Assembly: GCF_002269385.1 (NCBI RefSeq)
Contig: NZ_CP022957.1
Location: forward strand, 3,587,001-3,651,000
Direction: 5' to 3'
Source: Maribacter cobaltidurans
GTDB lineage: Bacteria > Bacteroidota > Bacteroidia > Flavobacteriales > Flavobacteriaceae
DNA: 64,000 nt
The position numbers and the translations under genes were made by a program. This document shows positions 1-8,139 of this stretch, one piece after another (positions within the stretch are counted from its first letter, which is position 1; each line of letters opens with the position of its first letter). The notes under the pieces were generated by a model that was not told the DNA's origin, did not search any database, and saw nothing but the letters and a program-made list of their open reading frames with translations.

Positions 1-1070
1 TTTAGGTAGGTGGTGTCATCTGCGGTCTCCATCCAACTCACTATGGCGTTTTCTTGGTCGGTCAATACAATGTCGACCCTTCCAAGCGCACCTTGGTTAC
101 TGATTAAAATAGGATTTAGAAAGTCCGCTCCTGCATTTTCGGAAAAGGTCACCATCACTTTTGCTTCATCATTTGCCGCCGTAAACCATGCCACGGCCAC
201 ATCATTTCCTTCTGCATCGACTTTTGGCCCGTTCACGGGACATCCATTTATTACCCAACCATCATTATGGATGAACTTAGGCGTGGTCCAATTGCCATCC
301 ACCAATCTGGTAATGGCAATATCCCTTATTTCTTCATCTGTCCTGTCCCTATAAACCACTATGGGACCATTGCTTGTCATGGCCGCAGTAGTTTGGCAGC
401 AACTACAGGTCTTACCGTCCAAAAGTATGTCCTCTACAACAGTTCCGTTCTTATCGATTTCGGCCGCCCTTATGCTCATGGTTCCCTGATGGTTCATATG
501 TCCTGAATCCATTTTGGAGCCGACTGCCATGTTTCTTCCATCCAACCAAGTAATAAAGAAGGAATCTTCCTTGTAGGGAAGAAGTGTCACAAAACCATGC
601 TCGGTCTTGGTGCCATCCATATGAAGTGGCAATTCGGTTTTCCATAAGGTGTCATTTTTTTTCAACAGGTTGAGCTTAATGTCATAAGCAAAGGTCTCAT
701 TTGATGATTTCTTAAGGAAATGAGCCAGAAGAGTACCATTGTTTTCGGTGATCATTGGATAATCTGCCCAATTGACGAACCAATTGTGTCCTTTGATGAT
801 TTCATTTGGGCTGCTCCATTTATCATCTTCAAGTGTGGCATAATTGAACTGGGTTGTGGAGTCGTTTACTTTTTCCACCCATGATATCAATGTTGTGCCA
901 TTGTTTGAAACCAGATGGGGAAGCGAAATATTCTTTCCATGACCAAAAGGAATTTTATGGACAATTGTACGGTCATCCAATTTCTTCTTCTCTTTTTGAT
1001 TTGGATTACATGAAACAAGGCCAATGATTATCAATGATAACAAACAAAATGCGGAAAACTTCTTTTTCAT
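1..1070 (-). CDS. Secreted lipoprotein, BNR/sialidase-like (3' end outside window)
   Basis: Open minus-strand frame running off the left edge; about 356 codons are visible. The ATG at 1070-1068 is followed by a lipoprotein signal (MKKKFSAFCLLSLIIIGLVSC) with the lipobox Cys near residue 21, so the product should be anchored in the cell envelope. The rest contains repeated Trp/Asp-rich strands of the kind ISWVEK, ITWLDGR, VAWFTA and VSWMET, spaced roughly 50-60 residues apart. This resembles the bladed repeats of BNR/sialidase-like beta-propellers. A CSCCQTT motif lies mid-protein and recurs in this type of flavobacterial protein. Enzymatic activity cannot be claimed, because no complete catalytic set is visible and the C-terminus is missing. 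Confidence 0.8.
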   Translation of the reverse strand, partial: MKKKFSAFCLLSLIIIGLVSCNPNQKEKKKLDDRTIVHKIPFGHGKNISLPHLVSNNGTTLISWVEKVNDSTTQFNYATLEDDKWSSPNEIIKGHNWFVNWADYPMITENNGTLLAHFLKKSSNETFAYDIKLNLLKKNDTLWKTELPLHMDGTKTEHGFVTLLPYKEDSFFITWLDGRNMAVGSKMDSGHMNHQGTMSIRAAEIDKNGTVVEDILLDGKTCSCCQTTAAMTSNGPIVVYRDRTDEEIRDIAITRLVDGNWTTPKFIHNDGWVINGCPVNGPKVDAEGNDVAVAWFTAANDEAKVMVTFSENAGADFLNPILISNQGALGRVDIVLTDQENAIVSWMETADDTTYL

Positions 1071-1499
1071 TGTAACAATTTGGTCAAGACTTTTTAGCGA
1101 TTGTCCTCAGAAAAAGTTGGGGTTGACCCTTAACTTGTTCTCGATTTACAAAAATATAATTCTATTTGCCCTGAGACCAGATTATAATCATTTAAAATTT
1201 TATTTTAAGTAAAAGCACATTGTTTTAATGACTACTCTTTTTGCTGTAGACATAGCTTAATAGGTAAAGTTTTAAATAAGACTCTGTTCTTTTCTTTATA
1301 ACCGGCGAATTTCTTCGAGGCTAAGAAAATACATTTTAAAAACAAATCCAGATACTTGATTTTAGATAAATCCATATATTTAAATGGTAGTACCTATTTT
1401 CTTAGTTTTTGTAGGGCAAATTTGATTTGACTTTCCTAAAGTCCGTACCAAACAACATAAAATTACAATGGTAGCTGATTTAAGATCAGCTTGTATTTA
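1071..1499. other. Intergenic stretch without recognised gene
   Basis: AT-rich gap between the divergent lipoprotein gene and the mob region. I see no convincing ORF, RNA gene or repeat in it. It must hold the promoter of the leftward lipoprotein gene. Confidence 0.5.
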
Positions 1500-1747
1500 T
1501 TCGGTCCCGCTTGCGGGACGAAGGAATAGCAAGAGGGTGATGCGCAGATTGCGCCATCACGTTTGTTTTTGGGTATTCAACACGTTGAAAACCAGTCAAT
1601 TGAATAGATTTTGGAATACCCTGAAAAAACAGGGGCTACAGTAGACTTTTCCGAAATCTACAGTAAACCCTTTGGGAGACCCTGTAAACACTGGAAATTT
1701 TTGGCGGAAAAGTTGTCGCAATTTCACTAAAAAACAAAATTCGTCCT
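1500..1747 (+). other. Hairpin-rich leader of mob genes, candidate oriT
   Basis: Several dyads are packed directly upstream of the mobilization genes: GTCCCGCTTGCGGGAC at 1504-1519; GTGATG paired with CATCAC at about 1537-1560; GGGTATTC (1571-1578) paired with GAATACCC (1614-1621); and a CTACAGTA-type dyad with TACTGTAG near 1636-1665. Stacked inverted repeats upstream of a relaxase pair are typical of transfer origins in mobilizable elements of Bacteroidota. The oriT assignment is inference from position and structure only; no nic site could be identified. Confidence 0.35.
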
Positions 1748-2308
1748 ATGGAAAAGCAATCAACAAATAATAAAACAAAGAAGGGAACCGGTGGTTATTC
1801 CAACATCACCGTAAAGAAGGAAACGGCCGTACGCTTTCGAACCTATTCCAAAAAGTTCAACAAATGCCATAGCGAGGTATTGGACAGAATTTTGGGCTAT
1901 TTCAAGGAGAACGACCTTGACCCTTTTGGAGAAGGAACAAAGATCGTGGTCGATAATATCAAAAAGCTGGAAACAAAGATGATGAAGAAATTCGATAGGA
2001 TCATCGCCATAATCAAGAACATGGAAAAGACCAGTATCAGGCCCACCTATGAAATGGTGCTCATCTTTTATGAGGCCTATGTAAAAGATGGTAGGAAGCC
2101 CAAGCCTAAACCCGTCAAGATACAGGAAGAGCGAAAGGATTTTTTGGAGCCAAGAAACACCGTTCCGAAAACGGAACATGAAAGAATGCTGAAAGAATTC
2201 AAAGAATATAAAAAACGTTGCAATGAAATCCTCAACAAGGTGGAAAAGGTGGAACCTATGATGGGAAAGCCGTATCTAAAGATCAATATGGGCATCGGGG
2301 GATTTTGA
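1748..2308 (+). CDS. BfmA/BtgA-type mobilization accessory protein
   Basis: 186 aa, basic, predicted helical. The N-terminal region (YSNITVKKETAVRFRTYSKK, residues about 18-37) resembles the ribbon-helix-helix-like start of BfmA/BtgA mobilization proteins, which bind oriT and help the relaxase during conjugal mobilization. It is followed 30 bp downstream by a DUF5712/BtgB-type relaxase, the usual gene order. The dyad-rich upstream region fits oriT. Family assignment rests on length, N-terminal pattern and neighbour. Confidence 0.7.
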   Translation: MEKQSTNNKTKKGTGGYSNITVKKETAVRFRTYSKKFNKCHSEVLDRILGYFKENDLDPFGEGTKIVVDNIKKLETKMMKKFDRIIAIIKNMEKTSIRPTYEMVLIFYEAYVKDGRKPKPKPVKIQEERKDFLEPRNTVPKTEHERMLKEFKEYKKRCNEILNKVEKVEPMMGKPYLKINMGIGGF

Positions 2309-2338
2309 AAGCCTGAAACACCGATCAAGATAACGCTT

Positions 2339-3307
2339 ATGTACCTAACCATCTCGGCACAGAAAATGGGCAGTACCTACAACTCCAGTGTAGGGAACTA
2401 TGTGGACTATCTGGAAAAGGAGAACCAAGAAAGGATGCCCGAACTCAGGGAGAAATTCTTTGACCGGGACAACGACAGCGTAAGCCCTCAAACGGTCATC
2501 GATGAAATAGATGCCAATACGGCCAAACTGAGACAGAAGGACCCGAAATTCTACTCCATAGTGGTCAGCCCGAACCAAAGGGAACTGAAGGCCATAGGCA
2601 ATGACCAAAACTTGCTTAGGGAATATACAACGAAGCTCATGGAGGACTATGCCAGGATAGAACATGAACGCACCTATCGGGGCCTTGACAGAAAGGTACA
2701 GGAGAATGCATCCTATCGTAGGGAGATAGCAAGGCTCAGGAACGAGATACGGAAAGTGGAACGGGGCGAGTCCATCGGCAATGTCAAAGAACTCGAAAAA
2801 AGAATCAAAGAGCAAGAAAGAATGGCCCCGCACAAACAGAACGGGCAACTGGTGGCCGCAGGGATGCAAAAAGAGGGGCCTCAGACCCATATCCATATCA
2901 TCGTCAGTAGAAGGGACGTAACAAACACTTATACGCTTTCCCCAATGGCCAAACATAGGGCGTCCGAAGTAGAACTGAACGGAAAGACGGTCAAGAGAGG
3001 CTTTGATAGGGACAGCTTTTACCAAGCGGCCGAAAAGACCTTTGACAGGACAACTGGGTTCAAACGGAACTATGTGGAATCCTATGTTGGGAGAAAGGCC
3101 CATGCCAAGGAACCGGGAAAGTTCTTTGCAAAGGTGATGGGACTGCCCACCAAGGAAAAGGACATGGCCTTTAAACTACTTAAAACGATGGGTGTAAAGG
3201 CTCCCAGTATACCGACCAATAAAGTGCAGATGGCTGCCAAGATCATCAAGGCACTTGGAAGGGGTATTGATAAAGCAAGGGGCACGGGTGATGACATGGG
3301 CTACTGA
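2339..3307 (+). CDS. MobB/BtgB-type relaxase, DUF5712 family
   Basis: 322 aa. It carries the HxH relaxase-like motif THIHIIVSRRD (about residues 182-192), preceded by a long Arg/Glu-rich helical stretch (about 100-165). The N-terminal MGSTYNSSVGNYVDYLEKEN and the C-terminal GFDRDSFYQAAEKTFDRTTG are typical of the DUF5712 mobilization family. The protein probably nicks and pilots DNA at oriT during mobilization by a helper conjugative element. No excisionase, integrase or replication gene is found beside it, so this looks like the remainder of an integrated mobilizable element. Confidence 0.75.
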   Translation: MYLTISAQKMGSTYNSSVGNYVDYLEKENQERMPELREKFFDRDNDSVSPQTVIDEIDANTAKLRQKDPKFYSIVVSPNQRELKAIGNDQNLLREYTTKLMEDYARIEHERTYRGLDRKVQENASYRREIARLRNEIRKVERGESIGNVKELEKRIKEQERMAPHKQNGQLVAAGMQKEGPQTHIHIIVSRRDVTNTYTLSPMAKHRASEVELNGKTVKRGFDRDSFYQAAEKTFDRTTGFKRNYVESYVGRKAHAKEPGKFFAKVMGLPTKEKDMAFKLLKTMGVKAPSIPTNKVQMAAKIIKALGRGIDKARGTGDDMGY

Positions 3308-3528
3308 AATCCAAAAACTAGGTTGCGCCCTTTCGGGTTTTTGCTTTACGCTTATCTAGCGGAACACTACAAAAACCCAATAGGATCCATGCGCAAAAGT
3401 TGGGGGTAAGATTTGGGGTTCTTATCGTTCTACTTTCAAACAGTTCGGTTTTAATAGGAGGAGGTCAATACATAATTATTTACCTTTAGAAATTGTTAAA
3501 TAACATATAAGATTAAAAGAAAAACAAA

Positions 3529-4593
3529 ATGAAAATCAAAAGATTATTGACCAGGGCTCTTTTTATGGCCTCGGCCTTAGTTGTTGCACAATCTGGCACA
3601 TCTCAAAGATGGTCCATAGAAAAGGCGGAAAAATGGTATGACCAATATAAATGGCTTAATGGTGCTGATTTTATCCCGAGTACGGCAATCAATCAATTGG
3701 AGATGTGGCAAGAGGATACTTTTGACCCTGAAACCATTGAGAAGGAGTTGGGATATGCACAAGATATTGGCATGAATGTGATGCGGGTATACCTCCATAG
3801 TTTGGCATACAAACAAGATTCAAAGGGTTTCAAGAAAAGAATGGACCAATATTTGGATATCTCAAATAGTAAGGGAATCAAGACCATGTTCGTCATCTTT
3901 GATGACGTATGGGGGAAAGAGCCAAAAATCGGAAAGCAACCGGAACCTACGACTGGTACACACAACTCAGGTTGGATGCAGGATCCAGGTGATCCGGCTT
4001 CCAAGGATAAAGCAAATTTTCCTTTTTTGGAAACATATGTAAAAGATATTCTGACAACCTTCAAGGATGATAAAAGGGTTTTGCTTTGGGATTTGTACAA
4101 CGAACCTGGAAACTCGGGGAAGATTAACGATTCCATGCCTTTGTTGGAGGCAGTTTTTTCATGGGCAAGGGAGGTTAATCCTTCCCAGCCCATATCGGCA
4201 GGAATCTGGTCCTGGGGATTGGGGGACCTTAATGCCTTTCAGGCGCTACATTCCGATATCATTACCTACCATCATTACGGAAACCCACAAGACCACAAAC
4301 TGATCATAGAGCTTTTAAGGACCCATGGAAGACCTATGATCTGTACCGAATATATGGCCCGAACTCGAAATAGCCGATTTTCCAACATCATGCCGATGTT
4401 GAAAGAGGAAAATGTAGGAGCCATAAATTGGGGATTGGTGAAAGGAAAGACCAATACCATATACCAATGGGACACACCAATTGATAGTGGGGAGGAACCT
4501 GTGGAATGGTTTCATGATATCTTCCGGAAAGATGGAACCCCTTATCGTCAGGATGAGGTTGATTTAATTAAAAAATTGAACGGGATTGATTAA
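3529..4593 (+). CDS. Secreted GH5-like glycoside hydrolase
   Basis: 354 aa with an N-terminal signal peptide (hydrophobic residues about 11-22), so exported. The fold signature of clan GH-A (GH5-like) is visible: MNVMRVYLH (about 82-90), WDLYNEPGN with the presumed acid/base Glu192, YHHYGNP (about 248-253) and ICTEYMAR with the presumed nucleophile Glu274. The family cleaves beta-linked glycans; the substrate cannot be read from the sequence. Monocistronic, starting 221 bp after the relaxase and ending about 150 bp before the first attC-like site, so it marks the left chromosomal or element border of the cassette array. Confidence 0.75.
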   Translation: MKIKRLLTRALFMASALVVAQSGTSQRWSIEKAEKWYDQYKWLNGADFIPSTAINQLEMWQEDTFDPETIEKELGYAQDIGMNVMRVYLHSLAYKQDSKGFKKRMDQYLDISNSKGIKTMFVIFDDVWGKEPKIGKQPEPTTGTHNSGWMQDPGDPASKDKANFPFLETYVKDILTTFKDDKRVLLWDLYNEPGNSGKINDSMPLLEAVFSWAREVNPSQPISAGIWSWGLGDLNAFQALHSDIITYHHYGNPQDHKLIIELLRTHGRPMICTEYMARTRNSRFSNIMPMLKEENVGAINWGLVKGKTNTIYQWDTPIDSGEEPVEWFHDIFRKDGTPYRQDEVDLIKKLNGID

Positions 4594-4739
4594 GGTCTAT
4601 TACCATAAATATTAACTTATTGACCAAACCATTATGGATTTATAAGAACTTGATAAGGATATAGTGGATAAATCAAAAATAAGTGTATAGTTTCAGTATT
4701 CCCTTTGCTTAGGGCATTTTTCAATATCATAAGGAAAGA

Positions 4740-4878
4740 CGGGCAACTGGACGAACCAGATTACATATAGCTTGCCGATATGTCGAGTAAAAAAGCCGTA
4801 GCGGCGGTCCTGGCAAGAATGTCCATTATCCTACGGCTGCAGTAATCTGCCAAATTGCCTTTAGGTGCTGTTGTGTGT
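4740..4878 (-). other. attC-like site 19 (distal end of cassette array)
   Basis: Imperfect palindrome bounded by GGGCAAC (4741-4747) and GTTGTGTGT (4870-4878). Internal arms pair: AGATTAC with GTAATCT, GCCGTAG with CTACGGC, GGCAA with TTGCC. Its right core matches the terminal core of cassette 19 (ACACACAAC at 6031-6039). The left core GGGCAAC does not match any cassette, so it is probably the remnant of a lost 20th cassette. Confidence 0.6.
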
Positions 4879-4888
4879 AGTTTTTTAT

Positions 4889-5506
4889 TCAATTCAATAC
4901 AGTGAAAAAATCTCTCAAACCGCTTAGAACACTTTGAACAGCATAAGAAGCTAGAATAAGTCCCATTATTTTACTTATAACTGTTATTCCATATTCCCCA
5001 ATTCTGTTTTGCACAACATTTGCAGCTAAAAGCAATAGCATAGTCATGGAGACTACTAATAATACCAGTAATGTCGTAATAGCTTGTTCTTGAATGGTGT
5101 AAAGATGATTATCTGTCATTAGCACGACAGCCATAATTGCGCCTGGAGAAGCAATTGAAGGAATTGCAACTGGGAAAATTGTAACGTGCTTATAGTCTTT
5201 GATAAGATGTTTTTCTGACTCAGGTTTCCCTTCGCCAAAAATCATTGTTAACGCGAACAAGAATAGAATCACTCCACCAGAAATTTGGAATGCGTCCAGA
5301 GAAACATCCATTCCTTCAAGAATGATTTGACCAACTAAAATGAAAAACAGTAGAATTAAATATGCAATTAATGAAGCTCTAATTGCAATTTTGAGTTTGT
5401 GTTTTTGGTCAAAATGTTTAGTAGCTTCCAGATAAACTGGTACGGAACCTAGAGGGTCAATTACAGCAATAAGGAATAATATTTTAGTTAATATTTCAGT
5501 AGCCAT
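4889..5506 (-). CDS. MarC family (UPF0056) membrane protein
   Basis: 205 aa with about six hydrophobic segments. The family hallmarks are clear: IAVIDPLGSVPVYL (about 12-25), a second pore-like VAIPSIASPGAIMAVV (about 115-130) and FQISGGVILFLFALTMIFG. MarC/UPF0056 proteins are inner-membrane proteins of poorly defined transport function; the historical link to multiple antibiotic resistance is not supported. Second gene of cassette 19, one base after the DUF3124 gene, so the two are probably co-transcribed. Confidence 0.85.
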   Translation of the reverse strand: MATEILTKILFLIAVIDPLGSVPVYLEATKHFDQKHKLKIAIRASLIAYLILLFFILVGQIILEGMDVSLDAFQISGGVILFLFALTMIFGEGKPESEKHLIKDYKHVTIFPVAIPSIASPGAIMAVVLMTDNHLYTIQEQAITTLLVLLVVSMTMLLLLAANVVQNRIGEYGITVISKIMGLILASYAVQSVLSGLRDFFTVLN

Positions 5507-5507
5507 A

Positions 5508-6017
5508 TTAATTTATCTTTTTGCCTTGAGTAGTAAATGAAAGTCCCTGTTGACCAGAAGTTGAAATCATTATCGCTTCAAAGATAGGGTCATTGGAATT
5601 TGGCTTTATTGTCCAATCAAAAAGGAAGTTTGCACCAGTTCCGCCTTCTTGGTCTCGCTCATCAATTACGATTTCTACTGTTTCCATTGGAGCAATGAAT
5701 ATGGGTTTATCAAAATAGGTTCTAATAGAATTACCTTTTGTATTATAATATTCAGCTTTGTTAATATAAACCGAGTCGGCTTTATTTACATTTTTTATGC
5801 TTACAGTTGCGGTCAAATCATGAGTTTTATGTTCTGTCTGACTATAAATCTGTGAATAGACTGATAGATAAGTTGTTCCATGTGGCAAAGAGTCAGGAAG
5901 GTTAAATTCTATAGTCCTTATTTCCCAATCAACAGGATTGATTGAGCTTATCTCAACCTTCTCTTTGCAAGATTGAAATATTAGTAGAAGTAAAAGTATT
6001 TTAATTGTATTCTTCAT
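5508..6017 (-). CDS. DUF3124 family lipoprotein
   Basis: 169 aa. Lipoprotein signal ending in FQSC (Cys17). The body matches the DUF3124 pattern: YLSVYSQIY, DLTATVSIKNV, YFDKPIFIAPMETVEIVI, GGTGANFLFDW and EAIMISTSGQQGLSF. Function unknown; a secreted beta-sandwich-type domain is likely. First gene of cassette 19, starting about 20 bp after the cassette edge, which leaves very little room for its own promoter. Confidence 0.85.
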   Translation of the reverse strand: MKNTIKILLLLLIFQSCKEKVEISSINPVDWEIRTIEFNLPDSLPHGTTYLSVYSQIYSQTEHKTHDLTATVSIKNVNKADSVYINKAEYYNTKGNSIRTYFDKPIFIAPMETVEIVIDERDQEGGTGANFLFDWTIKPNSNDPIFEAIMISTSGQQGLSFTTQGKKIN

Positions 6018-6030
6018 AATTCTTCAAATT

Positions 6031-6147
6031 ACACACAACGCCCTGCTAAACGCAGTGACGTTCTGGGTTTTGAATTATGTGAATTTATTCGCAAATAATT
6101 TAAAAGACAAGAAGAACGTTGCCGAATTGCCTTTAGGTGCTGTTGGG
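6031..6147 (-). other. attC-like site 18
   Basis: Palindrome between ACACACAAC (start core of cassette 19) and GTTGGG (end core of the tiny cassette 18). The body is of a second type, CGCCCTGCTAAACGCAG pairing with AATTGCCTTTAGGTGCTG around the inner pair AACGT/ACGTT. The body is identical to attC-like site 15 (10146-10263). Confidence 0.7.
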
Positions 6148-6309
6148 TCGGGTTTTTGGTGTTTTCGATCGTGGGGCCGTAGGTCTCGGGTCCCGACCGC
6201 ATTGGCAATTTGGTTTAGCGGGGCGTTGGGAGGTGATGCCCAAGGGGCGGGAATTGCGCAGCAATGTAGCGACTTGGTTGAGGCCGGAGGCTTTCAAAAT
6301 CCGTCCCAA
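6133..6309 (-). CDS. Possible 58-residue product of tiny GC-rich cassette 18
   Basis: The smallest cassette (core TCCCAAC at 6304-6310, end core GTTGGG at 6142-6147) holds only this open frame. It starts with TTG exactly at the cassette edge and ends in a TAA inside the attC-like site. The product is Pro/Arg-rich with a CQCGRD segment. GC content is clearly higher than in neighbouring cassettes. No ribosome-binding site or family can be recognised; it may equally be non-coding or an RNA. An identical copy forms cassette 15. Confidence 0.25.
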   Translation of the reverse strand: MGRILKASGLNQVATLLRNSRPLGITSQRPAKPNCQCGRDPRPTAPRSKTPKTRPNST

Positions 6310-6439
6310 CGTTCTCGTATAACCGTCAGTTATGGGTTAAATTAACGATTATTTTCAGTTTAGCACAGGCTTTAGCAATTCCGAGTGGATTCGGACGTAG
6401 TCGAATCCGCCGTAATTGCGGTTATACATTGTTGTAAAC
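6304..6439 (-). other. attC-like site 17 (uninterrupted)
   Basis: Palindrome between TCCCAAC and GTTGTAAAC (6431-6439). Arms GTATAACCGTCAGTTA and TAATTGCGGTTATAC pair. Nearly identical in body to site 9, which carries an IS1182-like insertion, so this is the empty version of that target. Confidence 0.75.
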
Positions 6440-6446
6440 AGTTTTT

Positions 6447-7022
6447 TCATTCCGCCATTTTTGAGATTCCGATTTCCACAAATCCGTTTTCTATAGGTTT
6501 TAAAATACTGTCTTTTCTAACAATCATATATTTTGTCGTAAAAATACTATCAGTTACTTCTGTTAAATCAGTTCGTTTTAGAGTTAATCGATTGTCAATT
6601 ATTTCATAATCTCCTTGATATGTACAGCTATAATCAGCACGATGATATGAAGCTCCGAATGAGCCATTTTTAAAAAGCACTAATGTTCCGCTTTTAGGCG
6701 TTCCTTCCTCCTCAACAAATCCAATCAGTGATTTTTCAGTCCAGAATTTTTTGTCAGTCATATCCACTAAAAAATACCATATAAGTCCAAAGAATAGAGT
6801 TATTATTAAAGGAATAAAATCAAATTTCTCTTTTCTTTTTTTAATTCGAATTAAGTTCCGAATTGCTAATACGAATACTATTAAAATTAAAAGTCCGATT
6901 ATGAAAAGAGAGCTCAAAAAGTTTCCAAGACCTGAACAATAATCACCAACTGGAAGAAATTGGAAAATCAAATAGATTCCAATTAAACTTATAATTCCGT
7001 ATTTGATTATGCGTTTTCTCAA
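6447..7022 (-). CDS. Unknown membrane protein (cassette 17)
   Basis: About 191 aa from a TTG at 7022, lying 11 bases inside the cassette edge; upstream in-frame codons to 7067 would fall in the neighbouring attC-like site and are rejected. Three hydrophobic segments occupy the N-terminal half, followed by a soluble C-terminal domain with GTLVLFKNGSFGASYHRAD. That strand pattern suggests a small beta domain reading out a DUF-type lipocalin-like fold. No family recognised. Sole gene of its cassette. Confidence 0.55.
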   Translation of the reverse strand: MRKRIIKYGIISLIGIYLIFQFLPVGDYCSGLGNFLSSLFIIGLLILIVFVLAIRNLIRIKKRKEKFDFIPLIITLFFGLIWYFLVDMTDKKFWTEKSLIGFVEEEGTPKSGTLVLFKNGSFGASYHRADYSCTYQGDYEIIDNRLTLKRTDLTEVTDSIFTTKYMIVRKDSILKPIENGFVEIGISKMAE

Positions 7023-7299
7023 ATTGTTTACAACGGTTCGTGTATGATTAGTTGCGGACTTTTCCAACGGAAAATGTCCGCCTGTACCGAAGATAGTTAA
7101 TTGCAGAGGATTCCGTTTAAGGAATCCGACCGCAATTAATTATACACCGTGTTGAACTAAACCTAAAGGTAGCTTCAGGAGTTATCTAAATCTCCATTCA
7201 CTACCTTTAAGATGTATAAAACTAATATTTAGCAAATTATGAAAAAAAAGTAGTACCCTGATCGAACGAGCCTGTGAACGTGTTCCAGAATTCCAGGAA

Positions 7300-8139
7300 T
7301 TGTATCTCAAACTAAAACGTTCTGTTGAACTATCGGGCAAAAGCCAAAGCACCCTGACCAACTATGCCCGCTGTCTTTCACACATAGCCCTGCATTTTAA
7401 GTGCAGTCCACTCGATCTGGATGAAGAACAGGTGCTGGATTATCTACATGTTTTAAAGTCCCGGCACAAGACCCCGTCGAGCAGCTTCTTCAAGCATACC
7501 GTTTATGGTCTGAGGTATGCCTACCGGATATCAAATCGTAAAGAGATGCAGGTAATGCTCCCCGCTATTGAGCGTCCCAAAAAACTCCCTGTAGTTTTAA
7601 GTTGTAGGGAAGTAAAGCAACTCTTAAAAGCCCCAAAACTACTGAAGCACCGTCTGGTATTGGCGCTGCTTTATGGCTGCGGACTGCGCTGTTTTGAACT
7701 GTGCAACCTACAGTTAAAAGATCTGGATTTTGATCGTATGATGCTTCACGTCCGCCAAGGCAAAGGCAGGAAAGATCGGTATGTACCCTTGTCGAGGATG
7801 CAGATCCGCGGACTTAAAACATATCTTGCGGCAGAAAATCCTTGCACCTGGTGCTTCACTGGGAACAATACCGAAGGGCGTCCAGTCCCGCTTTCTACCC
7901 AAGGGGTTCGCTGGATTGTACGGGAAGCCCGTAAACATAGTGGTATTCAAAAGGAAGTGACCACCCACAGCCTGCGCCACAGTTATGCTACCCACCTTCT
8001 GGAAATGGGCTTGGATATTATGAGTGTAAAGGACCTTTTGGGGCACGCAGATATACAGACCACACTGACCTACCTTCACGTGGCACAACTGGGCAGGCAA
8101 AAGCCTTTCAGTCCACTGGATCGGCTCTACAAAGAGTAA
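7300..8139 (+). CDS. Tyrosine recombinase of IS91-like element, copy 1
   Basis: 279 aa from TTG. XerC/D-like catalytic domain with Arg130 (GCGLRCFEL), His223 and Arg226 (THSLRHSYATHL), His249 (LLGHADIQTT) and Tyr258. Some IS91-family elements carry such an accessory recombinase upstream of the transposase; its role is unclear. Coding potential continues upstream of the TTG to about 7249 (reading SSTLIERACERVPEFQEL), and an ATG followed by eight A residues (7239-7249) lies one frame off, so the real start may need slippage (see findings). Its stop overlaps the next start (TAATG), suggesting translational coupling. Confidence 0.8.
   Translation: MYLKLKRSVELSGKSQSTLTNYARCLSHIALHFKCSPLDLDEEQVLDYLHVLKSRHKTPSSSFFKHTVYGLRYAYRISNRKEMQVMLPAIERPKKLPVVLSCREVKQLLKAPKLLKHRLVLALLYGCGLRCFELCNLQLKDLDFDRMMLHVRQGKGRKDRYVPLSRMQIRGLKTYLAAENPCTWCFTGNNTEGRPVPLSTQGVRWIVREARKHSGIQKEVTTHSLRHSYATHLLEMGLDIMSVKDLLGHADIQTTLTYLHVAQLGRQKPFSPLDRLYKE

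Noticed and set aside
6055..6345. Plus-strand 96-codon frame over attC-like site 18 and cassette 18, repeated at 10170-10442
   Set aside because: It crosses a recombination site and two cassette edges, so it cannot be a stable gene; the repeat comes from the duplicated cassette.
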